Shown here piece after piece: positions 57,655-64,000 of a stretch of DNA of 64,000 nucleotides; positions within the stretch are counted from its first letter, which is position 1; each line of letters starts with the position of its first letter. The notes beneath the pieces were generated by a model, which was not told the DNA's origin, made no database searches, and was given only the letters and a program-made list of their open reading frames with translations. Origin of the DNA: Chondrosia reniformis (lineage: Eukaryota; Porifera; Demospongiae; Chondrillida; Chondrillidae); NCBI GenBank assembly GCA_947172415.1, contig OX359194.1, positions 496,001-560,000 of the forward strand, given 5' to 3'. A program made the position numbers and the translations under genes.

Positions 57655-57904
57655 CTCTGCCGTAAAAGTCGCTCAAGTGGTCAAACTTTACAAGAAATAT
57701 ATTTACATGTTTTCCATTTTGACGATCCCATTGCTTGACTCTTTTCCAGTTGTGGTACAGTTTAGTTGAGTGAGGAGTTACAAAAAGATAATTCTTAAAG
57801 AGTTTGAATGTAGTGATACCTGATACTAGTAAGACGAACAGGAGGGTAATTAGTATACGAGCTCTCCTTCGCTTGTCTACAGCCATTCGCCATAACCACT
57901 TCAT
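56765..57904 (-). CDS. GT10-family alpha-1,3/4-type fucosyltransferase, single exon, 379 aa
   Basis: The ATG at 57904 starts a type II topology: basic cytosolic end KRRRAR, then an anchor helix (ILITLLFVLLVSGITTF) at about residues 17-33. The family signature is clear: YRMFLQLENTITPDYITEK followed by LTMAYESGAIPVYWGP matches the donor-binding motif of GT10 enzymes, with the conserved ENT..DY.TEK residues. These Golgi enzymes move fucose from GDP-fucose to GlcNAc-type acceptors on glycans. The acceptor here is unknown; FUT10/11-like or invertebrate core fucosyltransferases are possible. Overall length is normal for the family. The 3' part is tandemly duplicated downstream. Confidence 0.92.
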   Translation of the reverse strand: MKWLWRMAVDKRRRARILITLLFVLLVSGITTFKLFKNYLFVTPHSTKLYHNWKRVKQWDRQNGKHVNIFLVKFDHLSDFYGRAFDMAEERGMSDCNFKDFNCEFQHTDHRKANVLFFSVWSQDIINLLELYRDPSKEQLLAAINTEAETRLPKERFRLLEDADIRMDYHPSSDVLISDMCTFLQPNRKEIKPENRTGILLLLSDCAFEWRIQYIKELMEHVHIDSYGRCLKNSFRENDSREHVSRYANGVELGRQYRMFLQLENTITPDYITEKLTMAYESGAIPVYWGPAETYNWLPGNHTIIDPQKYRGPLDLARYLKRVDAQDEYFIYHTSNFDWEKTREHQRKLCPVNLSSKYFPKQYLCALCKVAHEKMRTKL

Positions 57905-59300
57905 TTAAAAATGGAGGAATCACGTGATACAATCACGTGATACAATCGCTACGTAGCGTATACGTAGTCAATATACGATAGTATGCATGTGAAGATTTTT
58001 GTTTCCATATTAAAATTAAAATTTTAGTGAACACACTTGCACTAAAATATGCTTCAAATTACAAAGTTTAATGATACCTAGGAGCTGGATATTTAAAATG
58101 TTTGGTCAAGTAATGGCAAGTGAATGCTGTGTTAAAACTGAGATGTCACCTGAGAGATATTTAGCAACACTAGCAGATGGAATAGTTGAATAAACACTAT
58201 ACACTACACTACACAAATATTCATACAAATACTATATACGCTGTACTAGTTTGATATACAGTATACAGTACATACTAAATCAAGGGCAATCTGACAAGTC
58301 ATATAATAGCAATGGTTTGAATTCTTATGAAGAGTGAAAAACTGAATAGTCTAGTATCATGTGTAACTACGTATATATGATGTTATAATCTCCCACCCAC
58401 ACATTGTGCTCAGTTATAGGGAATTCCCATAGATGTTTCAGAACATGACTAAGTTTATAGCATCATTAAAAGTTTTTTTCACAAGCTATTCTGTAACCCA
58501 ATACATAATGTGATTGTGATGATATTCAGACTTATACTTAAGACACATGAAGTAGCAGATAAACAAGACAGCTTTTTGACATGGAATTAAAATAGAAAGT
58601 TTATATATTCAAAATTAATGTTACAGTTTCAATTGTCAATCACTGTTTATAACTTGAAGTTTAACAAGTTCTGTGCATACAGCATTTTCAATCCATATTC
58701 ATCAATCTAAAATCAATCTGCACAGAATAGAAAAATAAACTTTACATTCATACATAGTAAAGGTATTAAAAATGGTAATTCCAGGTCTATAATGACTAAG
58801 CTTTCAAAGTTATTAATACAGGCATGGAATAACAAGCCCATATAGGGACAACTAGCTCAAGTCAATTGGCTACAAGTCAGTAGACTGTCCTGAAGGCTCA
58901 AATAGTGTTTAAAATGTCCCAAACCACGAGAGTTATAATATATGAAGACAAATGTCTAGATATCCAGCAGGCTATAGCTAGTATCTAGAGAATGCCACAA
59001 ATCTAAATTATGACTGAAATAGGCCTAACATTGTCTGTTGTGCAGATGATTTCTTTGCCAACTTACTTCATTGTCAAAAAGAGTCATCTCTCCACTTTAG
59101 ATCTCTCCACTTATCTAAATAGTTTAACAGCTGTTCAGCGAGTTTCAATTGCACTGCAGACTTTTAAGTAGGGACTTTTTATAAACTCTAGTGAGAGAGA
59201 GAGAAAAAAACATGCTTAATTTTCAAGGATAATAAAAAATTAACAACTCTGGATCTGAACTCACTTTGAGAATTGAGAGTAGTCTATTACTGTGTACTCC
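57905..59300. other. fucosyltransferase upstream and AT-rich DNA
   Basis: No gene is seen. A repeated cacgtgataca word lies at 57922-57945 just upstream of the start. Confidence 0.5.
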
Positions 59301-60424
59301 TCTTTGTATCAACTTTACCATGGAAAAGTCGATTCCGGGGCACACCACGCGGAGGTGGGAGTACGTCGTGCCCCCCACTCCACCCAGTAGTGCTCCACGT
59401 TCTCAGCTAGGAGGGGAGGAAGATGCGCGGGAACGGCTCGGCGTACCTAGCCGCCCTGTGACCAGTTACTAGATCAAGGTACAAATGCTACGTGTACAAT
59501 GACCCGACCCTGGCGGACCTCAAACCTTCTTCATTGAGAATCATGACACACCGGCGTAGCACCGGAGAACAGTGCGTCACTTTACCTCAAATCAGACCTG
59601 CCTTCGTATGAGATAGGGACCACTGTAGAATGAAAGGGATATCATACTAAACAATGGTAGAAGCATGTAGATTGCAAGCATACTAAACAATGGTATTGAA
59701 GCAAATAAAATATGGCTATAACACACACAAATATATCATACAATCGTATAGAAGCATGTATACATTACAAGTAAAATATGGATATATATCAACTTGCATG
59801 AAAACAAAACCTTTGTTGTACAAAGGTGTACACAGTCTTAATAATACACACAATGAATACTATACAATAACCAGACCAGCTGTTCACAAGGTAATTCTAT
59901 AGCTCGAATGAAGTCACAAGTCAAATTTCCAGTCAGCTATAGGGGACACTCGGCTCAAATGAAAGTCAAAGCAAACCAGGGACAGCTAGCTAGTATATAA
60001 AAATAAGCCTGCATGGAATAGCTGACAGCTATAACTCAAAAGACAGTATAGACAAGAGACAGTCAGATCAAAGTGACACAAGACTTTGCAAAGATGGCTC
60101 TAGCTATGATGACAATCACGAGGACAATGAATCCTGACAATGAATCCTATAAGCTAGGTGAGCATTGAAAGCCAGAGATAGCTGATAGCTAGCTCAAAAT
60201 GGCAAGTCAAATCAGGCCATGGATGCAATTGCTGCTAAAGAGCTCTAAACTAAAATAGACTTGGGATAGGCAAGGTCAAAATTGGACAGCTATTGAGTTG
60301 CCAACTAAAAAGGACAGTCAAAATATACAGGACAGGACAGTCAGCTCAAATGACAAAATTAGACAAAATATATATATAGACAGACAACCAGCACAAAGTG
60401 ACCAGGGACTGCCAACTCAGTTGT

Positions 60425-60720
60425 AAATCCATATAGACCAGGGCAATCTAGCTCATAGTTCTAAACTTGAGACCAGGGCAATCTAGCTCATAGTTCCAAA
60501 CTTGAATAGACCAGGGCAATCTAGCTCATAGTTCCAAACTTGAATAGACCAGGGCAATCTAGCTCATAGTTCCAAACTTGAATAGACCAGGGACATCCAG
60601 CTCATAGTTCTAAACTTGAATAGACCAGGGCAATCTAGCTCATAGTTCCAAACTTGAATAGACCAGGGACATCCAGCTCATAGTTCCAAACTTGAATAGA
60701 CCAGGGACATCCAGCACAAA
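60425..60720. repeat. about 42-bp minisatellite
   Basis: AGACCAGGGCAATCTAGCTC followed by ATAGTTCCAAACTTGAAT, about seven copies. Confidence 0.9.
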
Positions 60721-60954
60721 TGACGAGTCAAAAGTATATAGATTCAGAAAGTATAGTACAGTCCAGAACTGAAATGAGTAGTCCATGCAATGTAAAACCT
60801 GCATATAAAATATAGGAAAAGAATATAATACAACAGAATACATGACATTGTAAATTAACATGGCAAACCTTCAAAAAACAATATCCAGTCTTTCCAGGAA
60901 TTTTACTCTTGCTATATACTGAAGTATGAAATATGAAGAATGTCGTTTTACGTT

Positions 60955-62470
60955 CAAAATCTGTAATTTGGGACTATCAGCTGAAAGTTGCAAATCCACA
61001 AAAACAATTGAGACATCCATGCAGGTAAAATTAAGTCCAAGTAGAAGAAGGAGCCAAATGATTGGCATACCAAATGTAATGCTTGCAGAACCTGTGGAAT
61101 GTAGAAAAATATGAAACAACCGAATAATGTACATATATAAACATGTCAAACCTTCAAAAGATTAAAATCAGATTGCTTGGTGTTATCTTTCTGTTCTGAA
61201 ATTATTTTTTGGTTCTGAATTTACTTTAATCCAATGTTAACATTCCATGGATGCAACTATTGTTACAGTTGAGAAAATTGTTTTTACCTTTTTGCAATTG
61301 TTTCTGGCATTACGTTGTATGAAGTAAATGAAGTCATTTTAAATTCCAAAGATGAAATTAAGTGACCATTCAAAGATATCCATGTTTTCTTCTTTGGCGA
61401 TTTCAGTCAAAGTTGAGAATTTTCTGTTTTTGCAATTTTTATTACTCTTGCTACTGGTATTAAGTTGGTATCTGCATGAAAAATGTTGTAATTCAAAAGA
61501 TGAAATATATGGAACATTTTCAATGTCACATGTTTTCTTCTTTTGACGTTTTCGTTAAAGTTAAGAATTTTGTTGTTGAGTTTTTTGCAATTTTTACTCT
61601 TGCTACTGGCATTAAGTTGAAGTATCTGAATAATGTTAGATTAAATTCAAAAAGATGAAATAGAACATTTTCAATGTCTATACATGTTTTCTTCCTTTGG
61701 CGTTTTCGGTTAAGAGTTGAGTTTTGTTGAATTTTTTGCAATTTTGCTACTGGCATTAAGTTGTATATATGAATAAGGTAGCAGTTATTTTAAATTCAAA
61801 GACCATTCTTATGAAGTCGATGTTTTCTTCTTAAAATCAAAATACTAATCTTGATGAATTGCTAGAAAAGAATGTAAAAATGCCAATCTCTTGATGAAAA
61901 TAAAATGCAAAAATGCCAATCTTTCTGAAGAGTTAGAAATCAAATGCAAAAAAGTTAAATTTAATCAGTAGAGAATACTTAAATGCAAAAATGCCAATCT
62001 TGCTGACTAATATAAATGCAAGTTGCCAAGCGTATTAATGCCAAATACCAATGTCTGAGCAAACCGTTGCAATGCCCAAGGCCAATTTCATATGCCCAGA
62101 GTAAACTAAATAATCGATAGCCAGCTCAAAGTGGCAAGTCTTTTAAAGCAACAACTCAAAACAAGTAACAAGTAACGTTAAAAAAACCAGGATAATAACA
62201 GTAACAAGCTTATGTCAAAAAACAGACCAGGGACTGCCAGCTCAGTGGCAAGTCAAAAATGGAACAGGGCAGCCAGTTCAAAGTTGCAACTCCACAGAAA
62301 CTTGGGACATCCGGTTGAAATTAAGTCGAAGAAAATGGAGTCGGAAAAATTTCATGTCAAAGATTACAGAGCCTGTAGAATGTAGAAAAATAATTTAATA
62401 CAACTGAATAATGTATATACACATAAACATGACAAACCTTCTAAAGGTGATGATCTGGTTGCTTGGTGAT
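60955..62470. repeat. nested larger duplications
   Basis: The block 60955-61190 recurs diverged at 62270-62470 (shared CCTGTGGAATGTAGAAAAAT-like and AAACATGTCAAACCTTC-like words), with a partial third near 60800-60880. Between them a unit of about 165 bp (TGTTTTCTTCTTTGGCG...TTGCTACTGGCATTAAGTTG) repeats three times at 61380-61770. Confidence 0.7.
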
Positions 62471-62704
62471 ATATATAAATATTTTGAAGTCCAAAAAGTT
62501 TAAATTTCTTTCTGAAGTTAAATCACAAATTTTCTTTACTCTGAATTCGAACAGTGGTATCCATCTGCGTTAAGTTGCTAAGTTAAACTTTTTCATTTAA
62601 GTTGCAATTTTTACACTTGCTGTTGATATTACATTAAACTAAGAATTTTAAATTCAGAAAATGAAATTAAGTGACCATTAGTCGGCCATATTTTCTTAAA
62701 ATGT

Positions 62705-62900
62705 AAAATGCCAATCTTGCTTAAAATACTCTCTTGCCAATCAAATGCAAAAATGCCAATCTTGCTAAAATGTTATCTTGCTGATCAAATGCAACAAAAA
62801 TGCCAATCCTGCTAAAATGTCATCTTGCTGATCAAAATGCAACAAAAATGCCAATCTTGCTGATCATGCAAATGCAACAAAAATGCCAATCTTGCTGAAT
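62705..62900. repeat. AATGCCAATCTTGCTGATCA minisatellite
   Basis: Irregular units of 35-40 bp, about five copies. Confidence 0.85.
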
Positions 62901-63034
62901 TGTCTTTCTTAACGCATATAAAATACATACAATCACACATAATTGCATATACGCAAAGCCCAAAAACTATAACTATATATATATATAACAACTAACACAC
63001 ACCAATTTGCAAAAAAGCTGAAAAACCAGTGTAA

Positions 63035-63225
63035 AATGCCTGAACGAGACAACCAAATTAGGTGTATGCAAATGCCTGAACGAGACAACCAAATTTAAGT
63101 GTATGCAAATGCCTGAACGAGACAACCAAATTCAAGTGTATGCAAATGCCTGAACGAGACAACCAAATTCAAGTGTATGCAAATGCCTGAACGAGACAAC
63201 CAAATTCCGAGTGTATGCAAATGCA
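63035..63225. repeat. 38-bp minisatellite
   Basis: AAATGCCTGAACGAGACAAC followed by CAAATTCAAGTGTATGC, five copies, ending beside the part-A donor of copy 2. Confidence 0.9.
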
Positions 63226-63618
63226 ATTACCTTAAAATGGGCAGCCTAAAACAGGGACTCCGGTCAGAGCTTCTCTTCGCCGAGTCGGTGGGTACTGGTC
63301 CCACGCACTGCTTCCAGACCATCAGCCTCTAGTCTTTGGAGAACAAACGCACAAAGGCGAGTTTGTAGGGAGGAACAACCCCGGATCCTAGGCCATAATG
63401 GAGAAGACCATCCCCGCAGACGAAACCTCAGATCCTTCAGCAGCACATGGTCCCATGACCGTACTCCAAGCCATGGTAGTCGCACCAAATTCCCGGAGGC
63501 TGGCGAACCGTATACTCCGGCGCTGGAATGGAGTGGGGCCCGAAGGCCAAAGAATGAAATTTGCTAGGATCTATTTATAATAAACGTATTTTTTCGAACG
63601 ATTTTCTGGTGACAAGTT

Positions 63619-63730
63619 CGAGAACAATGAGTACATGTAGTACATCCATTCAGCTATTCAGCATAGGAAGATTTCGCTGTCGAGTTCGAGAACAATGAGT
63701 ACGTGTAGTACATTCATTCAGCTATTCAGC
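63619..63730. repeat. 67-bp direct duplication
   Basis: AGTTCGAGAACAATGAGTAC followed by the TGTAGTACAT..CATTCAGCTATTCAGCA words occurs twice. Beyond it (63730-64000) there is only a short minus-strand frame (about 23 codons) and AT-rich DNA. Confidence 0.8.
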
Positions 63731-64000
63731 AAAGAATAGTCAAAACAGCTCAGCAAAATCTTTCACAATAGAAAGAACATCTTCAGGCGAAAGACTCAAC
63801 AACTCAGCCATGACTGTCTCTATAGACTCGTCGTCTTCTTACGTTGCATTCAGCTATTGTATACAATTTAACAAAATGATTATTAAGAGAATTGAAATTT
63901 TGTACATTACTACAATATATAGTCTATACACAGCGCAAGTTACAATTATTCTAATTCTTAGGAAAAACTACATTTTGTAGGCACCATTAGCTATATACGC

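Larger units (their letters stand above)
59310..63565 (-). repeat. GC-rich repeat family, copy 2, with 3.6-kb intron-like interval
   Basis: Minus-strand part A (about 63565-63233) ends TTTTAAG followed by gtaattgc; part B (about 59627-59310) begins after ctacag. Both parts align with copy 1 at 23.6-24.4 kb. The interval is filled with satellites and duplicated AT-rich blocks. No conserved long frame is visible. Confidence 0.45.

Noticed and set aside
63264-63488. 74-codon minus-strand frame and overlapping plus-strand frame
   Set aside because: Neither frame is conserved in the paralogous block at 23.6-23.9 kb.

Overview
The window looks like animal nuclear DNA, most likely from a sponge (Porifera). 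This is inferred from the gene set and architecture: an integrin beta, an MRCK-type Cdc42-effector kinase, a TRIM-NHL-like protein, a ficolin-like protein, a GPCR and two Golgi glycosyltransferases. The DNA is AT-rich. Introns are mostly short, with GT..AG ends, and are crowded with minisatellites. No rRNA, tRNA, CRISPR or prokaryotic signal was seen. All splice models were read by eye from splice sites plus reading phase.

Layout. 2.2-4.4 kb (-): single-exon RING-like/B-box/filamin/NHL protein. 4.9-17.8 kb (-): complete 24-exon integrin beta, 820 aa. 18.4-19.3 kb (-): single-exon secreted collagen-fibrinogen (ficolin-like) protein. 19.6-21.9 kb: a 2.3 kb minisatellite. 22-25 kb: no confident gene, but one copy of a GC-rich, apparently spliced repeat family. 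25.3/26.3-50.0 kb (-): complete 39-exon MRCK/Gek-type kinase, 1544 aa, with a second possible C-terminus and a small secreted-peptide gene nested in one intron. 50.3-51.8 kb (-): two-exon GT32 glycosyltransferase. 52.7-52.9 kb (-): C-terminal scrap of a non-LTR retrotransposon. 53.4-54.5 kb (+): single-exon GPCR. 55.5-57.9 kb (-): GT10 alpha-fucosyltransferase, followed by a tandem 1064-bp duplicate lacking its N-terminus. 58-64 kb: repeats, including a second, inverted copy of the spliced GC-rich family.

Together the genes fit adhesion and cell-surface biology. The integrin beta would signal through NPxY-type tail motifs, MRCK would act on actomyosin downstream of Cdc42, the ficolin-like protein is extracellular, and the glycosyltransferases would decorate surface glycans. 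No operon logic is implied.

The most striking non-standard signal is a class of minisatellites that begin exactly at exon edges and reiterate splice sites. In the integrin cytoplasmic-tail case the reiterated unit also encodes the NPLY motif and an in-frame stop. Other signals are small fold-back elements with hammerhead-ribozyme-like cores, a nested secreted twin-CX6C peptide gene, and the paired GC-rich spliced repeat family.
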